In this document: positions 7,749 to 17,142 of the stretch, one piece after another | Numbering within the stretch: the stretch's first letter is position 1 | How the letters are laid out: each line of letters begins with the position of its first letter | Assembly: GCF_000382305.1 (NCBI RefSeq) | Contig: NZ_KB908024.1 | Location: forward strand, 62,001 to 126,000 | Direction of reading: 5' to 3' | Origin: Vitreoscilla stercoraria DSM 513 | GTDB taxonomy: Bacteria; Pseudomonadota; Gammaproteobacteria; Burkholderiales; Neisseriaceae | Length of the DNA: 64,000 nt | Translations under genes and position numbers: made by a program | Notes under the pieces: generated by a model | What the model was told of the DNA's origin: nothing | Seen by the model: the letters and a program-made list of their open reading frames with translations, nothing else | Databases searched by the model: none

Positions 7749-8944
7749 AACAAATAATCAGTATTTTAGGTGCCACAGGCAGTATCGGTGACAGTACTTT
7801 GGATTTGGTACGTCGTCATCCAAATCAGTATGAAGTTTTTGCTTTATCAGGCAATACTCAGTGGCAAAAATTATTGCAATTGTGTATTGAGTTTCAGCCT
7901 CGTTATGTTGTGGTGATGGATGGGGATGTGGCTTTGCAGTTAGAGCAAGGTTTACAGGCCGCTTCTGTAACGACTGAAGTTTTGGTTGGACAAGAAGGTT
8001 TGTGTGCGGTTGCGGCTGCCACTGAAGTGACTGTGGTGATGGCTGCGATTGTGGGGGCGGCAGGATTGTTGTCGGCAATGGCAGCAGCCAAAGCTGGCAA
8101 AACCATTTTATTGGCCAATAAAGAAACTTTGGTGGTTGCAGGTGCGTTGTTCATGGATACGGTGCGTGAAAATGGCGCACGTGTCTTGCCTGTGGACAGT
8201 GAACACAATGCCGTTTATCAAGTGTTGCCAGAGGCTTTGACTCAGCAAGGTCAGGCGATAACACAGTCTTTAGAAGATTTTGGCATTCAAGGCATTATTT
8301 TGACTGCTTCAGGCGGCCCATTTTGGCAACGTGATATTGCGAGTATGTCCAACATCACGCCTCAAGAAGCGGTGAAACATCCCAATTGGTCTATGGGACA
8401 GAAAATTTCTGTTGATTCTGCTTCTATGATGAATAAGGGCTTGGAATTGATTGAGGCACGTTGGTTATTCAATGCCAAGCCACATCAATTGAGTGCTGTG
8501 ATTCATCCACAAAGCGTGATTCACAGTATGGTACGTTATCAAGATGGTTCTGTTTTGGCGCAATTGGGTACACCTGATATGCGCACTCCTATTGCTCAGT
8601 GTATGGGTTTGGGGCAGCGCATTGAGTCAGGCGTGAAGCCTTTGGATTTCATGACAGTCGGTCAATTGACTTTTGCTGAACCGGACTTGAATCGCTTTCC
8701 ATGTTTGCGTTTGGCTATGGCCGCATTGAGCAGTGGCGGTGATGCGCCATGCGTCCTGAATGCTGCCAATGAGATTGCTGTTGCGGCATTTTTACAACAA
8801 AAAATCAGTTTTACAGACATTGCACAAGTGGTTGAACGTGTTTTAGAACAAATGGATATTAGTATTAGCGGTGATGTTGATGCACTGTTAATGAAAGATG
8901 CTTGGGCGCGTCGCGTGGCACAAGAAATTTTATCTACGGTGTAA
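7745..8944 (+). CDS. dxr: 1-deoxy-D-xylulose 5-phosphate reductoisomerase
   Basis: 399 residues from the ATG at 7745, which overlaps the cdsA stop by 4 bp. It converts DXP to MEP with NADPH, the committed step of the MEP isoprenoid route. Seen: the NADPH-binding GATGSIG near residue 10, LANKETLV (about 120), the metal and substrate site LPVDSEHNAVYQ (about 146-157), and SVDSASMMNKGLELIEA (about 222-238). It feeds precursors to UppS encoded three genes earlier. A DUS-like word of the G type (TTTACAGGCCGCTTC) is embedded near 7951 and a T-type core at 8751. Confidence 0.98.
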   Translation: MKQIISILGATGSIGDSTLDLVRRHPNQYEVFALSGNTQWQKLLQLCIEFQPRYVVVMDGDVALQLEQGLQAASVTTEVLVGQEGLCAVAAATEVTVVMAAIVGAAGLLSAMAAAKAGKTILLANKETLVVAGALFMDTVRENGARVLPVDSEHNAVYQVLPEALTQQGQAITQSLEDFGIQGIILTASGGPFWQRDIASMSNITPQEAVKHPNWSMGQKISVDSASMMNKGLELIEARWLFNAKPHQLSAVIHPQSVIHSMVRYQDGSVLAQLGTPDMRTPIAQCMGLGQRIESGVKPLDFMTVGQLTFAEPDLNRFPCLRLAMAALSSGGDAPCVLNAANEIAVAAFLQQKISFTDIAQVVERVLEQMDISISGDVDALLMKDAWARRVAQEILSTV

Positions 8945-8958
8945 AGTGAGGTGGTGTC

Positions 8959-10308
8959 ATGACTGGCTTGATTTATTTGGCTGCTTTTGTGGTGGCAATT
9001 TTGATATTGGTCAGCTTGCATGAGTTAGGTCATTATGTTGTGGCACGTTTGTGTGGCGTGAAAGTGGTGCGCTTTAGCGTGGGTTTTGGTAAACCATTTT
9101 TTATCAAAAAACGCGGAGACACTGAATGGTGTTTGGCGCCGATTCCATTGGGCGGCTATGTCAAAATGGTGGACACGCGCGAAGGTGAAGTGGCGGAAAA
9201 AGATTTACCGTATGCTTTTGACAAGCAAACACCATTAAAACGCATGGCGATTGTAGTGGCGGGGCCTTTGGTCAATTTGTTGTTAGCCGTTTTATTGTAT
9301 GCTGCCAGTTTTTCGATTTTTGGTGTGACTGAGGTTAAACCGTGGGTTGGTACCGTGGCGCACAACACCTTGGCCGAGCGTGCAGGTTTCGAAGTTGGTG
9401 ATCAGATTCAATCTGTGAATGGCAAAGCTGTTGCTGAGTGGATGGATGCGCAAACTGAAATGACTTTGGGTTTACAGGCCGGTAATGTGTTGGTGACTGT
9501 TAAAGATGCACAAGGTCAAGCGCAAACCCGTACTATTGTGGCGCAAGGTGAACCTGAAGCGGTAGAACAAGCGGCGCAAGGTCAAGGCATTGGTTTGATG
9601 CCGATGAAAATCAGTTCGGCTATTGGACAAGTGGTGGACGGTTCTCCTGCTCAAGCGGCAGGATTGCAAGCGGGTGACATTGTGACGCATGTCGATGGTC
9701 AAGCGATTGCCAATTGGAATGCTTGGGTGGCTGTGATACAAAATAGCCCGGGTAAAAATTTATTGTTGGATGTGAATCGACAAGGGCAGAATGTGCAATT
9801 GTCTTTGCGTCCAAATTCTGAAGATACGGGTTCACGTTTGGTGGGTAAAGCAGGTGTCGCACCCTCCATGGACCAAGCTTGGACCGAGCAAGTGCGAGTG
9901 AAGCGCGATGTTGGTGTGCTTGAAGGCATCGATTTAGCAGCAACGCGCACTTGGGATTATTCTATTTTAACCTTGAAGTTTTTTGGCAAGATGCTCATCG
10001 GTGAGGCATCTATCAAAAGTATTTCAGGACCTGTAACCATTGGTGAAATTGCCGGCAAATCTGCCATGATGGGCTGGGAAGCTTACATTCAATTTTTGGC
10101 CATTATCAGCATCAGTTTGGGTGTGATGAATTTATTGCCAATTCCAGTGTTGGATGGCGGTCATTTGGTGTATTACTTCATCGAGTGGGTACGTGGTAAA
10201 CCTTTAAGCCAGTATGTACAGCTTATGGGTTTGAAAATTGGTTTGTGCATCATGGGTTTGTTTATGCTCGTGGCCTTCTTTAACGATTTCACGCGAATTT
10301 TTGGATAA
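8959..10308 (+). CDS. rseP: Site-2 zinc metalloprotease RseP
   Basis: 449 residues. An inner-membrane intramembrane protease that cleaves anti-sigma factors and signal-peptide remnants. The zinc motif HELGH occurs at residues 21-25 in the first membrane helix, and the third ligand motif NLLPIPVLDGGHL is near residue 390. Between them are two PDZ-like domains (about 125-200 and 210-290, with GFEVGDQIQSVNG and GLQAGDIVTHVDG). RBS GTGAGGTGGTGTC. It lies directly upstream of bamA, 6 bp apart, as is usual in proteobacteria, linking envelope-stress control to outer-membrane assembly. Confidence 0.97.
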   Translation: MTGLIYLAAFVVAILILVSLHELGHYVVARLCGVKVVRFSVGFGKPFFIKKRGDTEWCLAPIPLGGYVKMVDTREGEVAEKDLPYAFDKQTPLKRMAIVVAGPLVNLLLAVLLYAASFSIFGVTEVKPWVGTVAHNTLAERAGFEVGDQIQSVNGKAVAEWMDAQTEMTLGLQAGNVLVTVKDAQGQAQTRTIVAQGEPEAVEQAAQGQGIGLMPMKISSAIGQVVDGSPAQAAGLQAGDIVTHVDGQAIANWNAWVAVIQNSPGKNLLLDVNRQGQNVQLSLRPNSEDTGSRLVGKAGVAPSMDQAWTEQVRVKRDVGVLEGIDLAATRTWDYSILTLKFFGKMLIGEASIKSISGPVTIGEIAGKSAMMGWEAYIQFLAIISISLGVMNLLPIPVLDGGHLVYYFIEWVRGKPLSQYVQLMGLKIGLCIMGLFMLVAFFNDFTRIFG

Positions 10309-10314
10309 GTCTTT

Positions 10315-12648
10315 ATGAAATTAAAATTAATTGCTGCCAGTATTGTTGGTTTAACTCTCTCTACAGCGGCTTGGGCAGTGGACCCATTTACGATTCAAGA
10401 CATTCGTATTGAAGGCTTGCAACGTACGGAGCCAGCAACGGTATTTAGTTATTTGCCTGTTCAAGTGGGTGATCGCTTTAATCAAGCACAAGCACAAGCC
10501 ATGATTAAAGACTTGTATGCCACAGGTTTTTTTGATGATGTGCAAATCGAAACCATGGGCAACCAAGTTTTGCTTACGGTGGTTGAGCGTCCTGTCATCA
10601 CTGATTTGCGCGTTAGCGGTGGCAAAGTCATCAAAAATGACATGATTCGTACCAACTTACAAAACTTTGGTTTGGCAACGTCACAAACATTCAATGAAGT
10701 GACGATGGCGCAAGCTGTGGAAGGCTTGAAGCGTGAATATGCCAATCGTGGTAAATACGAAGCGACGGTGACACCTAAAGTGACCCGTTTAGATCGCAAT
10801 CGTGTTGAAGTTGAATTGGTCATCAATGAAGGTGAAACCACCACAATCGAAAATATTGATTTTGAAGGCAATAACGAGTTTTCAGATCGTACTTTGCGCA
10901 ATCAATTAAGCCATACTGAAGCGAGTATGTTCTCATGGTTTCGTAAATCCAATCGTTTTTCACAAGACAAAATGCCTGCGGATTTGGAAAGCTTGAGCGA
11001 TTTTTACCAAAATCGTGGCTATTTTGATTTTAAAGTAGTCGATGCCAAAGTCGAGCCTAATCCAGCCAATAAAACCGAACTGAATATGTTAATCAGCGTG
11101 GATGAAGGTCAACGCTATCGTTTCGGGCAAATAGACATTGCTGGCGACTTTAAAGATGTGTCGGAAGAAGAATTGAAGGCTTTGAATAAAATCAAAGCAG
11201 GTAAAATTTATGAACGTACCAAAGTGATGGATTTGGTGCGCAGTGTCCAATCGACTATGGGCACACATGGTTATGCTTATACTGCGGTTGAAGTGCAGCC
11301 TCGTCCAAATGCAGCTGAAGGTACGGTTGACTTTACTTTGATGGTACAGCCCGGTCGCAAAATTTACGTGAATCAAATCAATTTATCGGGCAACAATAAA
11401 ACCCGTGATGAAGTGGTGCGTCGTGAATTGCGTCAAATGGAAAGTGCGGTTTATAACCAACAAAAAATCAACCGTTCTAAAGAGCGTATAGAGTTATTGG
11501 GCTATTTTGACAATGTGCAAGTGGATGCGACGCCCGTACCAGAGTCACCAGATGAGGTGAATTTGGATGTGAGTATGTCTGAACGCTCAACAGGTTCGGT
11601 AGATTTGTCTTTGGGTTATGTACAGGACGATGGCGTGGTATTGTCTGCGGGTATTGCTCAAGAGAATTTGTTTGGTACGGGTAAAGCGGCAAGCTTGCGT
11701 TTGTCTAACAGCAGTTCATCTAAAGCCGCTGCCTTGTCGTTTACCGATCCTTATTTTACAGCCGATGGCGTGAGCTTAGGTTATGACGTGTTCTATCGTG
11801 AATACGATGCGCGTGAAGCGGAAGTCAGCAATTATAAAACCACCACTATGGGTGCTGGTATTCGTATGGGTGTCCCTGTGACCGAGTACGACCGTGTGAA
11901 CTTTGGTTTCACACCTGAGTGGATGAATCTTGATTTGTATGAAGGTGCACCAGCTCGTTATCAAAACTTTGTTAACGAACATGGTGACAGCGTGTTGACC
12001 TTAAAAGGCAATATCGGTTGGGGCCGTAACAAAACCGACAGCGCTTTGTGGCCAACTCGCGGTTATATCATGCGTGCCAACTTAGAAGCTGGCTTACCGG
12101 GCGGTGATTTGCAATACTACAAATTGACTCATGGTCAAACATGGTTCTTCCCATTAAGCCGTAATTTTACTTTGATGTTAAATGGTGAAGTCGGTTATGC
12201 AAATGGTTATGGCAGTACCAGCGAGTTGCCATTCTTCCAAAACTTCTATGGCGGTGGTTTGGGTTCGGTACGTGGTTTTCAAAGCAGCAGCTTAGGCCCG
12301 AAAGAGTTGAATTCATATGACAATGATTACGACTTTTTAGGTGGTAATAAAAAAGCTGTTGCCAATGCCGAGTTGTTGTTCCCATTGCCAGGTATCAAAG
12401 ACCAACGTTCTGTGCGCTTGAGTTTGTTTGCAGATGCCGGCTCTATTTGGGATGGTAAAACATATCAGCGTCAAAATGGTGGTTCATACACCAGCTCATT
12501 TAGTGAGGAAATGCGTTACTCAGCAGGTGCTGCCTTTACTTGGTTGTCACCAATGGGACCATTGAAGTTCAGTTATGCATACCCATTGAACAATAAAGAC
12601 AGTGATGAGTTGCAGCGCTTCCAATTCCAGTTGGGTACAACCTTCTAG
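10315..12648 (+). CDS. bamA: Outer membrane assembly factor BamA
   Basis: 777 residues. An essential outer-membrane beta-barrel that folds and inserts other barrel proteins. A signal peptide (MKLKLIAASIVGLTLSTAAWA) precedes five POTRA repeats (about 23-420). The C-terminal 16-strand barrel (about 430-777) carries the VRGF motif (GLGSVRGFQSSSLGP) on its lid loop and ends in Phe, the barrel-insertion signal. Length is close to Neisseria BamA (Omp85). It is followed 17 bp later by the chaperone skp, which delivers its clients. Confidence 0.98.
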   Translation: MKLKLIAASIVGLTLSTAAWAVDPFTIQDIRIEGLQRTEPATVFSYLPVQVGDRFNQAQAQAMIKDLYATGFFDDVQIETMGNQVLLTVVERPVITDLRVSGGKVIKNDMIRTNLQNFGLATSQTFNEVTMAQAVEGLKREYANRGKYEATVTPKVTRLDRNRVEVELVINEGETTTIENIDFEGNNEFSDRTLRNQLSHTEASMFSWFRKSNRFSQDKMPADLESLSDFYQNRGYFDFKVVDAKVEPNPANKTELNMLISVDEGQRYRFGQIDIAGDFKDVSEEELKALNKIKAGKIYERTKVMDLVRSVQSTMGTHGYAYTAVEVQPRPNAAEGTVDFTLMVQPGRKIYVNQINLSGNNKTRDEVVRRELRQMESAVYNQQKINRSKERIELLGYFDNVQVDATPVPESPDEVNLDVSMSERSTGSVDLSLGYVQDDGVVLSAGIAQENLFGTGKAASLRLSNSSSSKAAALSFTDPYFTADGVSLGYDVFYREYDAREAEVSNYKTTTMGAGIRMGVPVTEYDRVNFGFTPEWMNLDLYEGAPARYQNFVNEHGDSVLTLKGNIGWGRNKTDSALWPTRGYIMRANLEAGLPGGDLQYYKLTHGQTWFFPLSRNFTLMLNGEVGYANGYGSTSELPFFQNFYGGGLGSVRGFQSSSLGPKELNSYDNDYDFLGGNKKAVANAELLFPLPGIKDQRSVRLSLFADAGSIWDGKTYQRQNGGSYTSSFSEEMRYSAGAAFTWLSPMGPLKFSYAYPLNNKDSDELQRFQFQLGTTF

Positions 12649-12665
12649 AAAATTCAGAGGTACAC

Positions 12666-13166
12666 ATGCGCTTCATGTTACAAAAAGCAAGTGTAGCGTT
12701 ATTGTTGATGGCGACAGCATCGGCCAGTTGGGCTGATGCTGTGCAAAAAATTGGATTCATGGATGCCGAAAGAGTCTACCGTGAATCCAAAGATGCACAA
12801 CAAATCAACAATAAGTTGCAAAAAGAATTCAGTTCACAGTTTGAGCAATTACAACGTTTAGAAGTACAAGGCTTTGAGTTGCAAAAAAAAATGCTGACTG
12901 TACGCATGAGTGAACAAGAGCGTCAACGCCAGCAAGCCAAAATGGCCAGCCTGAACAAGCAATATTTGGAATTAAAGCGTACGACCGATGAGGAATATCA
13001 GTTACGCCGCAATGAAGAATTTGCTTCGATGCAGATTAAGGCCAATAAAGCTTTGGTGGAGTTGGCTAAGCAAGGAAATTATGATGTGATTGTCAAAGAC
13101 GTTGTGTATGTACGTTCCGAGTTTGACATCACCGATCAATTGATTCAAATTTTAAATCGCCGTTAA
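12666..13166 (+). CDS. skp: Periplasmic chaperone Skp/OmpH
   Basis: 166 residues with a cleavable signal (about 1-24, ending ASWADA) and the OmpH family start of the mature protein (VQKIGFMDAERVYRESKDAQQ). The middle is a long charged coiled coil (LQKEFSSQFEQLQRLEVQG), the tentacles that hold unfolded outer-membrane proteins as a trimer. It ends with YVRSEFDITDQLIQILNRR, forming the beta base. RBS CAGAGGT. It sits between bamA and lpxD (2 bp gap), the conserved envelope order. Confidence 0.95.
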   Translation: MRFMLQKASVALLLMATASASWADAVQKIGFMDAERVYRESKDAQQINNKLQKEFSSQFEQLQRLEVQGFELQKKMLTVRMSEQERQRQQAKMASLNKQYLELKRTTDEEYQLRRNEEFASMQIKANKALVELAKQGNYDVIVKDVVYVRSEFDITDQLIQILNRR

Positions 13167-13168
13167 TT

Positions 13169-14206
13169 ATGAAATTATCAGACATCGTGGCGCAACTAGG
13201 TGGTGAGTTGTTTGGTTCAGACCGTGAGGTCGAGCAACTTTCACCATTAGAAAGCGCCCATTCTCAAGCCATTGCCTTTTTAAGCAATCCCAAATACCAA
13301 TCTCAATTACACAGTACGCAAGCTGCGGCTGTCATTGTGCATCATAAAATCACCGATGTGCCTGAGCATTTGAGCATCATTCGAACGGATGACCCTTATT
13401 TGTATTTTGCCCAATTGGCATGGTTGTTCCATCCTCGTGCGCAGGCTACAGGCCGCATTCATCCTACTGCTGTGGTGGATGACAGTGCTCAAATTCCTGC
13501 CAGTTGTGAAATTGGTGCGCATGCTTATATTGGTGCTCAGACGGTTTTGGGTGAAAACTGCCGCATTTTGGCAGGTGCTGTTGTGGAACACGATTGTGTT
13601 TTAGGTGAGTCTTGTGTGATTCATCCGAATGCAACGATTTACCATGGTTGCACTTTGGGCAATCGCGTGGAAATTCATTCAGGTACTGTGATTGGTGGTG
13701 ATGGTTTTGGTTATGCCCCAGTAAAAACCGATGGTTCATGGTTTAAAATTCCCCAAACAGGTGGTGTGACTTTGGACGATGATGTCGAAATTGGTTCTAA
13801 TTCCACTGTCGACCGTGGTGCCATGGAAGACACTCGTATTGGCAAAGGCAGCAAAATCGACAATTTCGTACAAATTGCTCACAATTGCCAAGTTGGTGAA
13901 CACACTGTGATAGCGTCCTGTACGGGTATTTCTGGCAGTACCAAAATTGGCAACCATGTTGTGATTGCTGGTGGCGTGGGTATGGCAGGGCATTTGACCA
14001 TTGCGGACAAAACCTTTATTGGTGGCGGCACCAACATTACCAAATCCATTACAGAAGCAGGGCATTATGCCTCTGTGTATCCGATGCAAACGTTCAAAGA
14101 TTGGAGTAAAAACGCCGTCTATATTCGCCGTTTGTCCGACATGAACAACCGCATCAAACAACTTGATCAACAGCTTACTACATTGCTCAGTGACAAGCAT
14201 TCTTAA
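13169..14206 (+). CDS. lpxD: UDP-3-O-acylglucosamine N-acyltransferase
   Basis: 345 residues. It adds the N-linked hydroxyacyl chain to UDP-3-O-acyl-GlcN, the third step of lipid A synthesis. The N-terminal uridine-binding domain (about 1-100) is followed by a left-handed beta-helix of hexapeptide repeats ([I/V]-G-x-x-x-x pattern, about 105-320) with the catalytic His in NFVQIAHNCQVG. A C-terminal helix (DMNNRIKQLDQQL) follows. The ATG is 2 bp after the skp stop. Internal DUS-like words occur near 13446 (G type) and 13912 (T type). Confidence 0.97.
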   Translation: MKLSDIVAQLGGELFGSDREVEQLSPLESAHSQAIAFLSNPKYQSQLHSTQAAAVIVHHKITDVPEHLSIIRTDDPYLYFAQLAWLFHPRAQATGRIHPTAVVDDSAQIPASCEIGAHAYIGAQTVLGENCRILAGAVVEHDCVLGESCVIHPNATIYHGCTLGNRVEIHSGTVIGGDGFGYAPVKTDGSWFKIPQTGGVTLDDDVEIGSNSTVDRGAMEDTRIGKGSKIDNFVQIAHNCQVGEHTVIASCTGISGSTKIGNHVVIAGGVGMAGHLTIADKTFIGGGTNITKSITEAGHYASVYPMQTFKDWSKNAVYIRRLSDMNNRIKQLDQQLTTLLSDKHS

Positions 14207-14222
14207 GAAGGATTTTTTACGC

Positions 14223-14678
14223 ATGACCGAATTTGCATTGCCGATTGAAGCGCGCACTTTACAAACTTTATTGCCACACCGTTACCCATTTTTGTTGCTT
14301 GATCGAGTGATTGCATTTGAAGCCAATCAAACTTTGACAGCTATTAAAAACGTCACCATGAATGAGCCTTTTTTCCAAGGTCATTTCCCGGAATTTCCAG
14401 TGATGCCAGGTGTCTTAATTACTGAAGCCTTGGCACAAGCTTGTGGTACTTTGGCCATTTTGTCCGAAGGCGGTCGCAACGAAGACGAAATTTATTTCTT
14501 TGCTGGTATTGATAATGCACGCTTTAAACGCCAAGTGATTCCAGGTGATCAATTGGTATTTGAAGTGGAATTGGTACAAAGCAAACGTGGTATTGGCAAA
14601 TTCAAAGCTGTGGCCAAAGTAGATGGGCAAGTGGCAGCTGAAGCTGAAATCATGTGCGCCAAACGCAAAGTGGGTTAG
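14223..14678 (+). CDS. fabZ: 3-hydroxyacyl-ACP dehydratase FabZ
   Basis: 151 residues from ATG 14223 (AAGGATTTTTTACGC upstream); a longer start at 14163 would overlap lpxD. It dehydrates 3-hydroxyacyl-ACP in fatty acid elongation. The hot-dog fold signature LLPHRYPFLLLDRV (about 17-30, catalytic His) and the FFQGHFPEFPVMPGVLITEALAQ stretch (about 50-72, catalytic Glu) are intact. Its position between lpxD and lpxA is the classic arrangement that balances membrane phospholipid against lipid A, since both draw on hydroxyacyl-ACP. Confidence 0.98.
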   Translation: MTEFALPIEARTLQTLLPHRYPFLLLDRVIAFEANQTLTAIKNVTMNEPFFQGHFPEFPVMPGVLITEALAQACGTLAILSEGGRNEDEIYFFAGIDNARFKRQVIPGDQLVFEVELVQSKRGIGKFKAVAKVDGQVAAEAEIMCAKRKVG

Positions 14679-14689
14679 ATAGGTTTAAC

Positions 14690-15472
14690 ATGACAGCAAC
14701 AAATATTCATCCGCAGGCGATTGTTCACCCTCATGCGCAATTGGCAGAAGGCGTGAGCGTGGGTCCTTTCTCGGTCATTGGTCCTAATGTGAGTATCGGT
14801 GCAGGTACACAAATTGCCTCACATGTGGTGATTGAAGGCCATACAAGCATTGGACAAAATAACCGCATTTTTCAATATACCTCTCTGGGTGCGCAGCCGC
14901 AAGATAAAAAATACCGTGATGAACCAACCAAATTAATCATTGGTGACAACAATACCATTCGTGAATTTGTGACATTCAATACAGGTACGGTGACTGGTAT
15001 TGGTGAAACCCGTTTGGGTAACGATAACTGGATTATGGCGTATGTGCATTTGGCGCACGATTGCGTGGTGGGCAACCACACCATTTTTGCCAACAATGCA
15101 TCCTTAGCAGGTCATGTGACCATTGGCGATTGGGTGATTTTGGGTGGTTATTCTTTGGTACATCAATTTTGTATCTTGGGAGACTATTCAATGACGGCAT
15201 TTGCAGCAGGCGTGCACAAAGACGTGCCACCGTATGTGATGGCGGCAGGTTATCGCGCTGAGCCTAAAGGTTTGAATACTGAGGGCATGCGTCGTCGTGG
15301 TATGAATCCTGAGCAAATTGCACGTGTGCAACATGTCTACAAAATTTTGTACCGCCAAGGCTTATCATATGCTGATGCCAAAGCGCAAATTTTGGAATTG
15401 GCGCAAAGCCAAGACGAAGTGCAAGTGTTTGCCGATTTCTTTGCCGAATCCACACGCGGCGTGATTCGTTAA
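14690..15472 (+). CDS. lpxA: UDP-N-acetylglucosamine O-acyltransferase
   Basis: 260 residues from ATG 14690. First enzyme of lipid A synthesis, moving a 3-hydroxyacyl chain from ACP to UDP-GlcNAc. It is built of hexapeptide repeats (about 5-185). The catalytic His motif MAYVHLAHDCVVGNHTI and the GLNTEGMRRRGM segment are clear, followed by an all-helical C-terminal domain. It ends the envelope gene run at a DUS-pair terminator, so transcription from pyrH onward probably stops here; lpxB lies 1.7 kb further on. Confidence 0.98.
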   Translation: MTATNIHPQAIVHPHAQLAEGVSVGPFSVIGPNVSIGAGTQIASHVVIEGHTSIGQNNRIFQYTSLGAQPQDKKYRDEPTKLIIGDNNTIREFVTFNTGTVTGIGETRLGNDNWIMAYVHLAHDCVVGNHTIFANNASLAGHVTIGDWVILGGYSLVHQFCILGDYSMTAFAAGVHKDVPPYVMAAGYRAEPKGLNTEGMRRRGMNPEQIARVQHVYKILYRQGLSYADAKAQILELAQSQDEVQVFADFFAESTRGVIR

Positions 15473-15492
15473 GTTGGGCATTATTGGATTTG

Positions 15493-15525
15493 AGCGTCCT
15501 GTAAACATTTACAGGACGCTTTTTT
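15493..15525 (+). terminator. Inverted DUS-like pair plus T run after lpxA
   Basis: AGCGTCCTGTAAA (15493-15505) pairs with its complement (15508-15520), followed by six T. This is the classic Neisseriaceae use of an uptake-sequence pair as terminator. A further single DUS-like word (TTACAGGACGC) lies at 15650-15660 in the otherwise featureless 15526-15706 spacer. Confidence 0.9.
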
Positions 15526-15706
15526 ATGGCATGTGCTGATAGGGTTTAAATCTTGAGTGATTGGCAGGCAGCATGAACAATCGGTTACAATTTTCATCTG
15601 ACTAGGGAATTTGCTGATGAGATGAGTGCGTAATAGTATGGTGTGAATCTTACAGGACGCTATTGACCTTTTTTACACGACAGACATTTGAAAAAAGAAC
15701 AGCATC

Positions 15707-16957
15707 ATGACACAAACAATTTATCAACATCGAGGCTTTAGTGCTTTTTTGAGTGCGAGGGTGATGGCGGTATTGGCGACACAAATTCAAGCCGTCGTGG
15801 TGGCGTGGCAAGTCTATGATTTGACGCGTGACCCTATGGCTTTGGCTTGGGTGGGTTTGGCACAATTTTTACCAATGTTGATTTTGGTGTTGCCTGCGGG
15901 GGATTGGGTGGATCGTTTTCATCGCAAAACCATTTTGGCAGTCAGTTGGAGTGTGGCATTGTTGTGTTCTGTGGCGTTGTGGTGGTTGTCGGGACATGGG
16001 CAAGCTGGGGTGAATGGGATTTATGCAGTTTTATTGGTGTATGGATGCAGCCGTGCTTTTTCAGGACCTGCTATGCAAAGCTTATTGCCGCAAATTGTGC
16101 CGCGAGACAAATTGCCACAGGCTTTGGCAACCAATTCAATGTTAATGCGCAGTGCTGCCATTGGTGGACCTTTAGTCGGTGGTTTTTTGTATGCCTATGG
16201 TGGCGCTTCAGTGACGTATGCAGTGTGTGCAGTTTGTTTTTTCTTGGGAATATTGTTGTTGCAACGGGTGGTTTTGTTTGACCCTGAAGCGGTTGAAAAA
16301 GCCATTTTAGCAGCTCACCAATCCACTGATTCGATGGTATTGCGTGTTAAAGAAGGCATGCATTTTATTCGCCATCATCCTGTGGTATTGGGTTCGATTT
16401 CTTTGGATTTGTTTGCGGTTTTGCTCGGTGGCGTGGTGGCATTGTTGCCCATTTATGCGCAAGAAGTATTGCATACGGATGCCACTGGCTTAGGAATTTT
16501 ACGCAGCTCAATGGCCATTGGCGAAGTTGCTTGTGGTTTGTATTTGAGCCGTAAACCGTTTGATCGCAATATTGGGCGCAATTTGTTTGTTGCCGTGACG
16601 GTGTTTGGCGTTGCGAATTTGGTGTTTGCTTTTTCAACTTGGTTTTGGTTGTCGTGTGCGGCTTTGCTTGTGGCGGGCATGGCGGATATGGTCAGTGTGT
16701 ATGTACGCAGTGCGATGATACAGCTGTCTACACCTGATTCCATGCGTGGGCGGGTCAATTCGGTGAACATGTTGTTTGTCAGTTCTTCCAACGAATTGGG
16801 TGAGTTTCGGGCAGGCAGCAGCGCGGCTTTGGTGGGGGCGGTACCTGCGGCGGTGTTGGGTGGCGTGTGTACTTTGGTGGTGGTGGGCTTGTGGCAAAAG
16901 TGGTTCCCACCGTTGCGCCATGCTGACCGTTTTAGCGATGTGGAAAAAACCAATTAA
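15707..16957 (+). CDS. MFS transporter, EntS-like (MFS_3 type)
   Basis: 416 residues with about 12 predicted membrane helices. The N-terminal FSAFLSARVMAVLATQIQAVVVAWQVYDLTRDP and the loop GDWVDRFHRKTIL (the MFS motif A position, D-x-x-x-R-x-x-R/K) match the family of EntS-like exporters and bacillibactin-type MFS_3 proteins. The central loop and MRGRVNSVNMLFVSSSNELGEFRAG in helix 10-11 are also typical. The substrate cannot be read from sequence; efflux of a siderophore or drug is a family-based guess. Monocistronic, with its own upstream spacer. Confidence 0.88.
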   Translation: MTQTIYQHRGFSAFLSARVMAVLATQIQAVVVAWQVYDLTRDPMALAWVGLAQFLPMLILVLPAGDWVDRFHRKTILAVSWSVALLCSVALWWLSGHGQAGVNGIYAVLLVYGCSRAFSGPAMQSLLPQIVPRDKLPQALATNSMLMRSAAIGGPLVGGFLYAYGGASVTYAVCAVCFFLGILLLQRVVLFDPEAVEKAILAAHQSTDSMVLRVKEGMHFIRHHPVVLGSISLDLFAVLLGGVVALLPIYAQEVLHTDATGLGILRSSMAIGEVACGLYLSRKPFDRNIGRNLFVAVTVFGVANLVFAFSTWFWLSCAALLVAGMADMVSVYVRSAMIQLSTPDSMRGRVNSVNMLFVSSSNELGEFRAGSSAALVGAVPAAVLGGVCTLVVVGLWQKWFPPLRHADRFSDVEKTN

Positions 16958-17142
16958 GGCGTTTGGCATAGACAGATGTGTGAGACGATGTGAAGCACTT
17001 TGGTGTACAAACAAGCGTCCTGTAAATTTGTGCAAGGCATATGGGTGTGGAACAACGATGTGAGCAGACAATTTTGGCTTCGTTTCGGTATGTTTGGTTA
17101 AATTCAGTTAAAATGGCGGATTATTGATTTGATGGTATTTGC